NCBI GenBank assembly: GCA_016178305.1
Contig: JACOTM010000079.1
Span: 1 to 49,656, forward strand
Length of the DNA: 49,656 nt
Reading direction: 5' to 3'
Source: Flavobacteriia bacterium
Lineage (GTDB): Bacteria; Bacteroidota; Bacteroidia; Flavobacteriales_D; Crocinitomicaceae
This document shows, piece by piece, positions 37,001 to 44,985 of this stretch. Position numbers and translations under genes: made by a program. Under the pieces are notes generated by a model. The model was not told the DNA's origin, ran no database searches, and saw only the letters and a list, made by a program, of their open reading frames with translations. Each line of letters begins with the position of its first letter. Within the stretch, counting starts at the first letter, position 1.

Positions 37001-38204
37001 GAATCAAATCAAAATTATTGTTAACGGAATTGAACAAGCAAGTGGTATTTACAATATAAGTACAGGAATTTTTACGAAAGAAATCAATTTGGTTCAAAAT
37101 TTAAATACAATTGAAATAAAAGTAACGAATACTTGTGGGACTGTTTCACAAACCAGAATTATAAAATATACCCCAATTGTTGCTCCATGTAACAATCCAA
37201 TTATACAGCCTTTATCTCCAAATACGATGAGATATACGACTGAAAATTCAACTCTCAACATTAGTGCAAGCGTTGTAAACGTAATTAATCATGACCAAAT
37301 TCAAGTAAAAGTTAATGGTATTAATGTCCCTTTTACTTTTGATGCAAGTTCATTAATAATTTCAGCCTCTGTTTCTTTTGTTAATAATTCAAATACGGTC
37401 GAAATTCTTGTAAAAAATGAGTGTGGTACCGCAAATTATAAGTGGAATGTAAATTATATTCCATGTATTGAGCCGATTTTATCTATTAATTCCAGCTCAA
37501 TTCCAAATTTTTCAACAACTACAAACGAATTGGTAAATTTTGTTATCAAAGTTCAAAATGTAAATAACCAAAATCAATTGGGAGTTTATTACAATGAAAA
37601 TTCGATTCCATTTACTTACAATACTGTTACAAAAACTATTTCGATACAACAAAATTTGGTTAGTGGGATCAATGATTTTGTAATCAAAGCAACCACCAAT
37701 TGTGGAAGAACAAGTGTTCAATATCAAGTAACTAAGGAGCAACCTATTCCTGTAAAAATTCCAGTTATTACGTTATTAACACCTCCTAACAGCCCTATTA
37801 AAGTTAATCCTGGTAGTTATTCTGTTTCTGGAACGATATCCAATATCACAACTTTAAATCAAATTTCGATTACGGTAAATAATCAAGTAATTACAAATGT
37901 AAATGTAGTTTTTTCAACAAATGGAGTTCAATTTGATTTCCCAATTCAAGTAGATAATACAGCAAATGAATTTAATTTTAATATTCAAGCTACTAATTCT
38001 GCTGGTTCTGATACAAAATCTGGAACTTTACTTTTATCTTCAAACGCTCCTCAAAATGGGAATACTCCTTCTCCAACAAATGGTCCTAAAACAACGATAA
38101 AACCAACAGGAGTTATTATTAAACCAACTCCTGCAACTCCCACGGAAGGAACAAAACCAGTGAATACACCGACTCCAACCCCAACGGGAAGAGGAGGTAA
38201 TTGA
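34017..38204 (+). CDS. Barrel-like N-terminal domain followed by 11 Ig-like repeats, adhesin-like outer-membrane protein
   Basis: 1395 residues. Signal peptide about 1-20 (STISFAQ). Residues about 22-270 alternate polar and aromatic residues in strands (WFWGFNYGATW, PYVFGGVGLTWY, SLGFGLGYQIGKRVSIGFEH) and end in YHYTSAYIRFQLK, as in small outer-membrane barrels. A short Asn/Pro linker leads to 11 repeats of about 95 residues, each opening PPVVT-x-x-NP and closing with GTNT[VA]G-S plus a II-Y strand. The last about 40 residues are Pro/Thr/Gly-rich. There is no T9SS sorting domain and no OmpA peptidoglycan-binding domain. The order barrel, then Ig stalk, is that of intimin/invasin inverse autotransporters, so I infer a surface adhesin; a periplasmic stalk is the alternative. 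Monocistronic, with its own promoter and terminator. Confidence 0.75.
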   Translation: MKKILLFAVNLLLFSTISFAQLKLDYDNDSKWFWGFNYGATWNTSDVNYKLNHGWGLTLGKSFNYNYGKVFSFDIRARYLHGTWYGQNTDTSGFSSNYTGIYNQTNLNYKDSLGFAIHNFRADVNRLALELVLHANRIRENTGWDPYVFGGVGLTWYNSYTNIKNDKSFELNPIYQYDSTSHHTSTSLINLQDKTYETPLSSQRPSFMPSLGFGLGYQIGKRVSIGFEHKTTFTQTDNFDGVILASKYKQDLYHYTSAYIRFQLKSGSSRDNNTTQNSNPVNPTSNPQPPIVAFTNPNTTGTTVNTPNFSIKADVKYVDNRDHVIFKQENVINNNFTYDAVTDHFISNVVLQLGANTFEITGNNQYGTDVKTTIVIYKREDGTPPVVTITNPNLNPTTVNNPGYNFSATVLNLTQQAQISLTQNGQTQTSFTFNPTTHVVNAALVLQPGSNNIVITGTNAFGTDSKSTIINYERPQTELPPVVTITNPTINPYTVSEVSYNLAATVLNVSTKNQITVKVNGQNTTNFTYNPSNHSVAVPLNLIIGSNTIAITGTNTVGSDSKSTVIIYRKADVILPPVVTFITPNIDPYTSNTPIYLVSANVTNVNVAAGIQILFNGTTLSNFDFNPSTHLVSFNSNLIEGANTISIKGTNTAGSDVEDQTIIYVKPAVILPPVVTYIDPISTPTTVYNPIYNLQAKVLNVDGSSNIEVKINNIATTNFTYNNASKVVALQVNLALGANIIEIKGTNTVGHDLASTTIIYRKQDVAVPPVVTITNPSSNPHTSNIPSQSIIASVLNVETQQNIQVNVNGSILSNFSYNNVTKIVTFTMNLLEGNNNVTISGSNNAGQASDSRVIIYKKDVIAPPPFVTFVNPAAAGSTVNIPSFQMKATVSNVSTINQIELKKDGQIINQTLYSFNATTKEVVFNTNLNPGNNQFEVKGTNTVGTHNATSSINYVTVTPPCDKPNLTINNPNSSTIEVNQNTFTLNGTATHITQTNQIKIIVNGIEQASGIYNISTGIFTKEINLVQNLNTIEIKVTNTCGTVSQTRIIKYTPIVAPCNNPIIQPLSPNTMRYTTENSTLNISASVVNVINHDQIQVKVNGINVPFTFDASSLIISASVSFVNNSNTVEILVKNECGTANYKWNVNYIPCIEPILSINSSSIPNFSTTTNELVNFVIKVQNVNNQNQLGVYYNENSIPFTYNTVTKTISIQQNLVSGINDFVIKATTNCGRTSVQYQVTKEQPIPVKIPVITLLTPPNSPIKVNPGSYSVSGTISNITTLNQISITVNNQVITNVNVVFSTNGVQFDFPIQVDNTANEFNFNIQATNSAGSDTKSGTLLLSSNAPQNGNTPSPTNGPKTTIKPTGVIIKPTPATPTEGTKPVNTPTPTPTGRGGN
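34881..38043 (+). repeat. Eleven tandem Ig-like coding repeats (about 285-300 bp each)
   Basis: Repeat units begin near 34881, 35166 and 35454 and then about every 290 bp. They are diverged at DNA level but share PPVVTITNP, a central FTYN...V strand and the GTNTVGSD turn. Repeats 8-10 are a distinct subgroup with paired cysteines. Confidence 0.85.
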
Positions 38205-38228
38205 GTTTAAAACAAAATATGTTTAATC

Positions 38229-38265
38229 AAAAAAGAAGGCTTCTTTATAGAAAGCCTTCTTTTTT
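38229..38265. terminator. Strong bidirectional terminator
   Basis: A 14-bp perfect stem, AAAAAAGAAGGCTT (38229-38242) with AAGCCTTCTTTTTT (38252-38265), and a 9-nt loop. A and T runs on both sides serve the convergent Ig-repeat and macroglobulin genes. Confidence 0.9.
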
Positions 38266-38348
38266 TGATGGTTATGTTACATCGGTATTATACCTAAAAA
38301 ATCTACTGGTAAATTCAAAGTGAAAATGATATAACCTGCGTTTCTGTA

Positions 38349-41300
38349 TTAATTTTCCTTCACAACTTCAACCCATTTACCAGGTACTTTTGCAGCTATG
38401 GAATGGTCATACATCGCTTCCGCATAAACAGACGGCAAGTAAAATCGGCCCAAATAGGTTGCATTTAATTTGATAGAAAGTATTTTACTTGCATTTTCAG
38501 CTATCTCAAAATAACTATATACTCTATCATCTCGAATATCTTGATATTGTATGACATTTGTTGTTGTTGTTTCATCCATACGATTGTTATGAATTTCCCA
38601 CCCACTCGGAAAAATTTGAGTCAATGCCATCTCTTTGTAAAATCCTTTTTTTCCAGGATTATAAATCGTTATATCGGCATAAAACTCTTTTCCTTGCGTC
38701 AATTTTTCAGGATTTAATTCATTTCCTTTCATGTCACGATATTTAATTGTCAACTTTAAATCATTGGAACTTTTACTTTTATCTCCAATTAAAGGAATTC
38801 CTTCTTGAATTATTTTTACAAATAAGGTTGATTTTCCTAAATTTTTGAATTTAAAACTTCCTTTTGAATTCAACTCTTTTTCATTCAATCGAACTTGAAA
38901 CAATTTTTTGGAAACCAATTTTTCAATGATTGTTCCATTATTTATGGTATATGTAAAATGAATTGCGTTTTCATTTTGTTGAATTCCTGCATATTGACAT
39001 AAAGCCAACAAGCTATATGCTGTTTCTTGTGTATTTAACCATTCTTTTGAACCAAGTGTTTTTGCCATTTCAAGAACCAGATTTTTAGCTTGCCCTTTTC
39101 TATTTAACAAACTTAAAGATTCGACAATCATTGCTTTATCTCTTAATCCTGAACCAAAGCTGTAAGAAATTTCTCTATAATTTGACACTTTTAAACTTAA
39201 ATCCTGAATTAATTTGTCGGCTACCTCATGTTGTCCAACAAGTTCATAAGCAGCTGCTAATCTCCATTTTGCCGAAACTGTCAACCCTTTTTCTTCTCGC
39301 AAACGATTCATTGCTCCCAATTCTGGATGGTTACTTAAAGCTAAAACATAAAGACGATAAGCTTGTGTCAGTTGATACGATTCTGTTCCATGTGTATGCG
39401 TGTACCAGTTATTTGCATTGGACCAATTTTGAGCTTGTTCTTTTTGATATTTCAACCATCGATTTTTTAAAGTTGTTGGAATACTGTAACCTCTCTTCTC
39501 AGCTTCCAACATAAAATGTCCTGCGTAATTTGTTCCCCATTCATTTTCTGCTCCTTCTGAATTTTGTCCAGGCCAATATGAAAACCCACCATTTGAAGTT
39601 TGAAATAACTGTAATCGTTTAATTCCTGCTTTGATGTTGGATGTTATTTTACTATTTTGTCCTGCATTTAAATCCATTAAGCTACTTAAGTAAATTTGAG
39701 GAAATACGGAGGAAGTTGTTTGTTCAATACATCCGTGTGGATATTCCATTAAATAATTCAAACGCTTTTCTAAGCTAAAAGAAGGTAAAGAGGAGAACTC
39801 CAAACTGGCAAAATTAGTTCCTTCCAACCCTTTCAATTCTAAATTCAATTTCCCTTCTTTACCTGCTTCTAAAGCAAAATCTGTTTCATCATACATGACA
39901 GGATTTGAAGGTCGAACATCAATTTCAATTTCATCTATTGCTTTTTCATTTCCTGATGTCGCGATAATTTTTACTTTAGCAATTCCAATTTTAGAAGCAA
40001 CTTTTAATTTAAAATTAACAATATCATCCCCTATTTCTTTAAATTGCATTGTTTGTGTTGTTTTACCATCTATTTTAAAAAATTCATTGGTTGAAATTTC
40101 AATTTTTACATCTTTTACCGTTTTTTCCATTGCAAACACATTCACAGGCAAATAAACTGTTTCGGTTGGACCAACTACTCGAGGTAAAGTTGCTAATACC
40201 ATTAAAGGTTTTTTGACCGTTACTGTTTTTTCGGACGAACCATAAGCAGCTTCATTTCTAGCAACGACCATTACACGAACTGAACCAATGTAATTTGGAA
40301 TTTCTATCGTATGCGTTTTTGATTGACCAGCTTCTAGATGAAAAACTCCTACAAACTTAACCATTGGTTTAAACCGATTTGCCTTGTTTCCTTTTCCATA
40401 GTTCAATTCACCGTCCCCTCCTATACTCAGTAACTTATCCAGTTTTCCCGCATACGCACCTATTACATCATCATACATATCCCATGTTTTTACACCTAAA
40501 GCTTCTTTAGCATAAAATGAACTCCACGGGTCTGGTGTTTTATAACGGGTCAAATCCAATAAACCTTCATCTACAATTGCCAGCGTGTAAGTCATGCTTT
40601 TTCCATGTTCCTCTTTAATTTTTATCGTTGTAGAAGATTCCGGACGAATTTCATCTTTCATGCTAATTTCAGGATAAATATGTGTTTTCGGATCATCTAC
40701 AAATACTGGAACAATTCCATATAAACGAATCGGTAAATCGTTTTTTGTATTTGCATGAGGTTGAATTAAAGTCACATGAATATAGGCATTGGGGGCCATT
40801 TCATCAGAAGCGATTAGCTCATGGTATGTTTCCCCTTTTTGTGTTTTTATCCAATATTTTTTCAGTACTTTCGAACGCGTTTCAATACTAATTAAAGCTC
40901 TTCCATTTGCTGGAGAAGGAATCGATAATTTTATTTTATCACCCGTATTGTATCGTTCTTTGTCACAAGAAAAATTAAGCATATTTGCATTCTCATTGTC
41001 TGTACGGTTTCCTCGACTCAAATAAGGCCAATCAACAGTGACAATTTTTCCTGTTTGGTGATTCCCTTCTAAGTCTGTTACAGTTACCAAGTATCTACCG
41101 TAATCTGGATAATCAATTTTGAAAGGAAAAAAAGCTTTCCCATTAGGAGCTGAAAGAATGGTATCACTCATCATCAAGGTTCCATTTCTTGAAACAAAAT
41201 CAGCGATATCTTCCTCATCTTGTTCATACCACCAACGCCATTGCAAGCGATATACTTTCACTTGAAGTTTTTCCGTTGTTTTTAAATTTCCATCTTCGGA

Positions 41301-43922
41301 AAGTGTTACGATGTTCATTTTATAGCGTGTTCCTGTCTCCAATGAATTATCAAATCCTTTTACTACAGGTGTTTGAATACCTACATAGGTTTTAAAAGGA
41401 GAATATTTCCGTGTTGCTCTATCAATACTAAAATCTCCACTTTCTTCAAAAACTTTAGTTGTATAAGTTGCTCGTAACATTCCGGGAGCATTTGTTCCGA
41501 CATTTAATTGTGCTTTAATTTTAGCCTCCCCATAGTTATTTAATTTCCCATCAAATATCACTTCTTCATTGGTCGCATAATTTCGAATTGGAGAATCAAA
41601 CTCATAGGTTTTATATTGATTAAAAACAGTATGACTCATTTGAACCGAAACATTAACCGTAGCATTTAAATTTTTAGCAATTGCACCATGTAGCCATTTC
41701 ACTTTCATCAAAGCAAAAGTATCTTGAGATTTAGCTTTATCGATATCTAAATTGATTTTTAAGCGATTGGGTTTAATTGTTTCTATTTTTAAATTTTTAC
41801 TAAAGGTGCGGTTCCCAACTGAAATAACAGCTGCATAATTTCCAGTTGGGGCTTCCCGCTGCACCATCGTTCTAAAATCATAAATTCCATCTACACTTTT
41901 TGTTTTTGTCATTTGTTGAATAATTTGACCATTTGGATCAATTAACTCAAATTTTACAGGATGAAATTCAGGTAACAAATGATCTTTATTTTCTAAGATA
42001 AAACCTAAATAAAGGGAATCTCCGGGACGCCAAACACCTCTTTCTCCATAAATAAATCCTTTGATTCCCTTTTGAACTTTTTCTCCATCAACATCGAATT
42101 TACTTAATGAATTAGTCCAACCATCAGACAATTTCAAATAACCTCTTTGTTTGCCATGTTTTGCTACCATCAAAAAAGGTTTTTCTTTCAATGAAATGTC
42201 CAACATTCCATTTTCGTCTGTTTTACCTTGTGCAATCATTTGTTTCGTAAAATCAAAATATTGAATTTCCACATTTGACATTGGTTCTGTGGTAATCATA
42301 TTGTTAATGAAAGCGTGTGACATTTTGCTTTCATCCAATTTATAAATCATTCCTAAATCGGAAGCTAAAATATTTCTACTAACAGCTTTTCCCCGGTAAT
42401 AATCTTCTGAGCATGGTGATTCAGCATCCGAATAACCCCACCAAGTATCAAAACCATCATCGAATCCATAACTGTCCCACAAACGTTCAGTCCAGCTATA
42501 ATCAACCTCTTCGTCAGACGGTTCTTCGGTATTTTCTTCACTCTCAGAACAATCACAAATTGCATATTCTTTTTTGAATTTAATAGAGACTCTGTAAATT
42601 GCACCAGGATCAGGACTAATTAGTTTCCCTAAATCAATCACGTGTTTATTCCATTCTTTCAAATTCATGGATTTATCATATTCCAATGAAATTTTCTTTT
42701 TAATTATCACTTTACCATAGCGTGTCAAACCATCATCTCCATCCAAATTGTTAACTTGTAAAAAATTATGAATATTATTTTCAAATATTTTTACAACTCT
42801 CACATCAACGGCCTTTAAACTGACTGCCTCGAAAGGAAAGATTAAACCATTAGAATTAGGTAAAATAGATCCTTTTCCTTTCAATCTTACCAAAGGTTTA
42901 GGTTCTTCAAAAGTTAATTCTGTTGAATAAGACTCCAACATATTATATCCCTTCATATTTTTAATACCAGTAGAAACTTCCAATTTACGATCTCCAATTT
43001 CACGATTTGGCAAGTAAACAGTAACGTTATTATATTCAATTTTGAAAGTTAAATTGGAAACACCTTGAAGCGTAATGATTCCTTTTAGATTTTGATTTAA
43101 TAAAATAGGCTCTGTGAAAAGTAATTCAATGGATTGGTCTTCATTATCTCTAACTTGTGCCGATTCTACCGTGAAATCACCTAAGGGACTCGTTTCAATA
43201 ATTTTTTGACCTTTACTTAAACAATTAATTTCTTTCCCATTCCAGGTAATAATCACTTTTTCTCGTGTCATTTTACGTTCAACACTATCAATATAAAAAT
43301 GCATGGTATTTTCTTCATAAGAAGGAATAATTTTTACGGGTAAGTTTTTACCATTTTGGGTTGCTTTCAACGTTTTCACTAAAGCCGCAGAATCTGCAAA
43401 ATCACTTGTTTTTAAAGTTCCATCGATGTATTGCCATTCGATATTGTAATTATCTTTATTCTTAAGTCCATATACCTCCACAAAAAGTTTCTGTTGGTAA
43501 GTAGAAAATTGAAAAGGAAAAGATTCTAAATCACTCGATACTTCGGCTACTTTTTCTAAATCAAAGGAAGCGTTGTAAAATTGACCTTCAGGAAGAGGTT
43601 CATCAGGAATAAAATCAATTGTTCGGCTATTTACCCAAATTGTTGTTCCTTTAATTTCTGGTTCAAAAGAAAAGATTCCTTCCAACAAAGTAGAGTCTGG
43701 TTTTTTAAATTCTTGAATGTCTGATGAATCTCCAACTATATCCGCTAACTCAATTCGGATAGAACTTTGACGACTAATCATTCCAGAAGTATAACCTGAA
43801 ATATGTTCCGCAAAAGCAGGATTTTGTTTGAAGATTTGTGGTTTTGTGGGTCCACATGCATTGAATAAAATTCCTATCAAAGATAAGCTTAAACAAATAA
43901 TTGTGATTTTGAACGCTTTCAT
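38349..43922 (-). CDS. Alpha-2-macroglobulin family lipoprotein
   Basis: 1857 residues from the ATG at 43922; 14 further in-frame residues upstream (to 43964) are weakly signal-like and excluded. The lipobox ILFNAC places the mature N-terminal Cys near residue 22. MG-type beta domains fill the first about 1100 residues, including an acidic insert with a CDC pair (about 460-530) that is typical in Bacteroidetes homologues. The segment EIRPESSTTIKIKEEHGKS leads to the bait/macroglobulin core. The thioester motif YPHGCIEQTTS (about residue 1395) is intact, followed by the helical thioester domain (GGFSYWPGQNS) and a receptor-like C-terminal domain. Bacterial macroglobulins trap proteases in the periplasm. 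The usual partner, penicillin-binding protein 1C, is not encoded nearby. Confidence 0.92.
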   Translation of the reverse strand: MKAFKITIICLSLSLIGILFNACGPTKPQIFKQNPAFAEHISGYTSGMISRQSSIRIELADIVGDSSDIQEFKKPDSTLLEGIFSFEPEIKGTTIWVNSRTIDFIPDEPLPEGQFYNASFDLEKVAEVSSDLESFPFQFSTYQQKLFVEVYGLKNKDNYNIEWQYIDGTLKTSDFADSAALVKTLKATQNGKNLPVKIIPSYEENTMHFYIDSVERKMTREKVIITWNGKEINCLSKGQKIIETSPLGDFTVESAQVRDNEDQSIELLFTEPILLNQNLKGIITLQGVSNLTFKIEYNNVTVYLPNREIGDRKLEVSTGIKNMKGYNMLESYSTELTFEEPKPLVRLKGKGSILPNSNGLIFPFEAVSLKAVDVRVVKIFENNIHNFLQVNNLDGDDGLTRYGKVIIKKKISLEYDKSMNLKEWNKHVIDLGKLISPDPGAIYRVSIKFKKEYAICDCSESEENTEEPSDEEVDYSWTERLWDSYGFDDGFDTWWGYSDAESPCSEDYYRGKAVSRNILASDLGMIYKLDESKMSHAFINNMITTEPMSNVEIQYFDFTKQMIAQGKTDENGMLDISLKEKPFLMVAKHGKQRGYLKLSDGWTNSLSKFDVDGEKVQKGIKGFIYGERGVWRPGDSLYLGFILENKDHLLPEFHPVKFELIDPNGQIIQQMTKTKSVDGIYDFRTMVQREAPTGNYAAVISVGNRTFSKNLKIETIKPNRLKINLDIDKAKSQDTFALMKVKWLHGAIAKNLNATVNVSVQMSHTVFNQYKTYEFDSPIRNYATNEEVIFDGKLNNYGEAKIKAQLNVGTNAPGMLRATYTTKVFEESGDFSIDRATRKYSPFKTYVGIQTPVVKGFDNSLETGTRYKMNIVTLSEDGNLKTTEKLQVKVYRLQWRWWYEQDEEDIADFVSRNGTLMMSDTILSAPNGKAFFPFKIDYPDYGRYLVTVTDLEGNHQTGKIVTVDWPYLSRGNRTDNENANMLNFSCDKERYNTGDKIKLSIPSPANGRALISIETRSKVLKKYWIKTQKGETYHELIASDEMAPNAYIHVTLIQPHANTKNDLPIRLYGIVPVFVDDPKTHIYPEISMKDEIRPESSTTIKIKEEHGKSMTYTLAIVDEGLLDLTRYKTPDPWSSFYAKEALGVKTWDMYDDVIGAYAGKLDKLLSIGGDGELNYGKGNKANRFKPMVKFVGVFHLEAGQSKTHTIEIPNYIGSVRVMVVARNEAAYGSSEKTVTVKKPLMVLATLPRVVGPTETVYLPVNVFAMEKTVKDVKIEISTNEFFKIDGKTTQTMQFKEIGDDIVNFKLKVASKIGIAKVKIIATSGNEKAIDEIEIDVRPSNPVMYDETDFALEAGKEGKLNLELKGLEGTNFASLEFSSLPSFSLEKRLNYLMEYPHGCIEQTTSSVFPQIYLSSLMDLNAGQNSKITSNIKAGIKRLQLFQTSNGGFSYWPGQNSEGAENEWGTNYAGHFMLEAEKRGYSIPTTLKNRWLKYQKEQAQNWSNANNWYTHTHGTESYQLTQAYRLYVLALSNHPELGAMNRLREEKGLTVSAKWRLAAAYELVGQHEVADKLIQDLSLKVSNYREISYSFGSGLRDKAMIVESLSLLNRKGQAKNLVLEMAKTLGSKEWLNTQETAYSLLALCQYAGIQQNENAIHFTYTINNGTIIEKLVSKKLFQVRLNEKELNSKGSFKFKNLGKSTLFVKIIQEGIPLIGDKSKSSNDLKLTIKYRDMKGNELNPEKLTQGKEFYADITIYNPGKKGFYKEMALTQIFPSGWEIHNNRMDETTTTNVIQYQDIRDDRVYSYFEIAENASKILSIKLNATYLGRFYLPSVYAEAMYDHSIAAKVPGKWVEVVKEN

Positions 43923-44227
43923 GTTGTTGTTATTTATAAAACAAATATGAATTTTCTTCAACAAACAAAAGAGGTCTCTTTATAAAGCGTTTGAATAGAA
44001 TTATTATGCGTTGGCTTTGGATAATTATTTGTTTTTTACATCATGCATCATTAACAACCTGATTTCGATTAAAATTATTTACTTCTTCTTTCTGATGAAC
44101 CAAATTAAAAAACAAGCAAACCTGAAAAGTTCAATTTTTAAGGAAAAAATTTTAAATATAAATCAATTTATTATTGAAATCAATTACTTTTGAGGTACAA
44201 ACAATTATACTTATAAAAAATTTAGAT
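43923..44227. other. 305-bp divergent intergenic region between macroglobulin and superoxide dismutase genes
   Basis: AT-rich and without a supported gene. It holds the superoxide dismutase -7 box at 44185 and, on the minus strand, a weak CATATTTG -7-like box about 25 bp before the macroglobulin ATG. A small open frame at 44011-44193 has no recognisable features. I see no RNA gene or repeat. Confidence 0.5.
44185..44192 (+). promoter_or_regulatory. -7 promoter box of the superoxide dismutase gene
   Basis: TACTTTTG is an exact TAnnTTTG match 35 bp before the ATG at 44228. A TTG at 44174 in frame would precede the transcript, so it is rejected as start. Confidence 0.5.
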
Positions 44228-44827
44228 ATGGCATTTGAATTACCAAGTTTACCTTATGCATACGATGCATTAGAGCCACATATTGATGCAAGAACAATGG
44301 AGATCCACCATTCAAAACATCATCAAGCTTATATTACTAATTTGAATGTTGCAATTGCAGGAACAGAATTAGAAGGTAAAACAATCGAAGAAATTTTACA
44401 AAATTGTAAAGACAAACCAGCGGTTAGAAATAATGGAGGTGGGTTTTGGAATCACAATTTATTCTGGGAAGTTATGGCTCCAAATGCTGGCGGTCAACCA
44501 ACAGGTGAATTAGGTGATGCTATTCATACTGCATTTGGTTCTTTTGAAGCATTCAAAGAAGAATTTGCAAAAGCTGGAGCAACTCGTTTTGGTTCTGGTT
44601 GGGCATGGTTGTGTGTCACCAATGGAAAATTAGAAGTTTGCTCAACTCCAAACCAAGACAATCCACTAATGGGTGAAGGTTGCAAAGGAACTCCTATTTT
44701 AGCAATGGATGTTTGGGAGCATGCATATTATTTACATTACCAAAACAGAAGACCAGATTATATCAATGCATTTTTTAATGTAATCAATTGGGATATTGTT
44801 GCTGCAAAATACGCTGCTGCAAAATAA
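44228..44827 (+). CDS. Superoxide dismutase, Fe/Mn family
   Basis: 199 residues, cytoplasmic, no signal peptide. The start [17 protein letters not shown] aligns with known family starts. Metal ligands are His27 (MEIHHSKHH), the His of [11 protein letters not shown], and Asp and His of [12 protein letters not shown]. The outer-sphere Gln lies in [11 protein letters not shown], the position used by Mn enzymes, and the segment NNGGG has Gly where Fe enzymes carry Gln. I infer a Mn or cambialistic enzyme; this needs metal analysis to settle. Own promoter and two downstream terminators. Confidence 0.95.
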   Translation: MAFELPSLPYAYDALEPHIDARTMEIHHSKHHQAYITNLNVAIAGTELEGKTIEEILQNCKDKPAVRNNGGGFWNHNLFWEVMAPNAGGQPTGELGDAIHTAFGSFEAFKEEFAKAGATRFGSGWAWLCVTNGKLEVCSTPNQDNPLMGEGCKGTPILAMDVWEHAYYLHYQNRRPDYINAFFNVINWDIVAAKYAAAK

Positions 44828-44835
44828 AGTATTTT

Positions 44836-44863
44836 AAAAAGGACGATAATTATCGTTCTTTTT
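44836..44863. terminator. First terminator behind the superoxide dismutase gene
   Basis: A 12-bp stem (AAAAAGGACGAT with ATCGTTCTTTTT, one G-T pair) around an AATT loop, with T residues after it, 9 bp past the stop. Confidence 0.8.
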
Positions 44864-44885
44864 TGTTTAAAAATAGTCTTTTTAC

Positions 44886-44926
44886 AGAAAGACCCCCTAA
44901 AAAATAGGGGGTCTTTCTATTTTTTT
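44886..44926. terminator. Second terminator behind the superoxide dismutase gene
   Basis: A perfect 14-bp stem, AGAAAGACCCCCTA (44886-44899) and TAGGGGGTCTTTCT (44905-44918), a 5-nt A loop and a T tract. An alternative weaker stem, GTCTTT (44877-44882) with AAAGAC (44888-44893), competes for the left arm. Confidence 0.9.
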
Positions 44927-44933
44927 ATGTTTT

Positions 44934-44966
44934 TTTGGCTTTCAACCTAAAATATTCTTAAATTTG
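44934..44966 (+). promoter_or_regulatory. Complete promoter of glnN
   Basis: TTTG (44934-44937), 21 bp, then TAAATTTG (44959-44966), matching the Bacteroidetes consensus. The ATG at 44986 is 19 bp downstream. The tandem terminators lie upstream of this promoter, so they serve the superoxide dismutase gene and do not attenuate glnN. Confidence 0.65.
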
Positions 44967-44985
44967 TCAAAAATTAATTTTTATC

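Noticed and set aside
34881-38043. CRISPR-like periodicity
   Set aside because: The period of about 290 bp is a protein repeat with diverged codons; there are no short identical repeats with unique spacers.
39131-39514. 127-codon plus-strand open frame inside the macroglobulin gene
   Set aside because: Antisense to a well-supported conserved gene, hydrophobic leucine-rich composition from reversed codons, no promoter.
44011-44193. 60-codon open frame upstream of superoxide dismutase
   Set aside because: No similarity or promoter, overlaps the superoxide dismutase promoter region, composition matches random AT-rich DNA.
44174-44227. Upstream TTG start for superoxide dismutase
   Set aside because: It precedes the -7 box at 44185 and adds 18 residues not found in the family; MAFELP at 44228 is the standard start.
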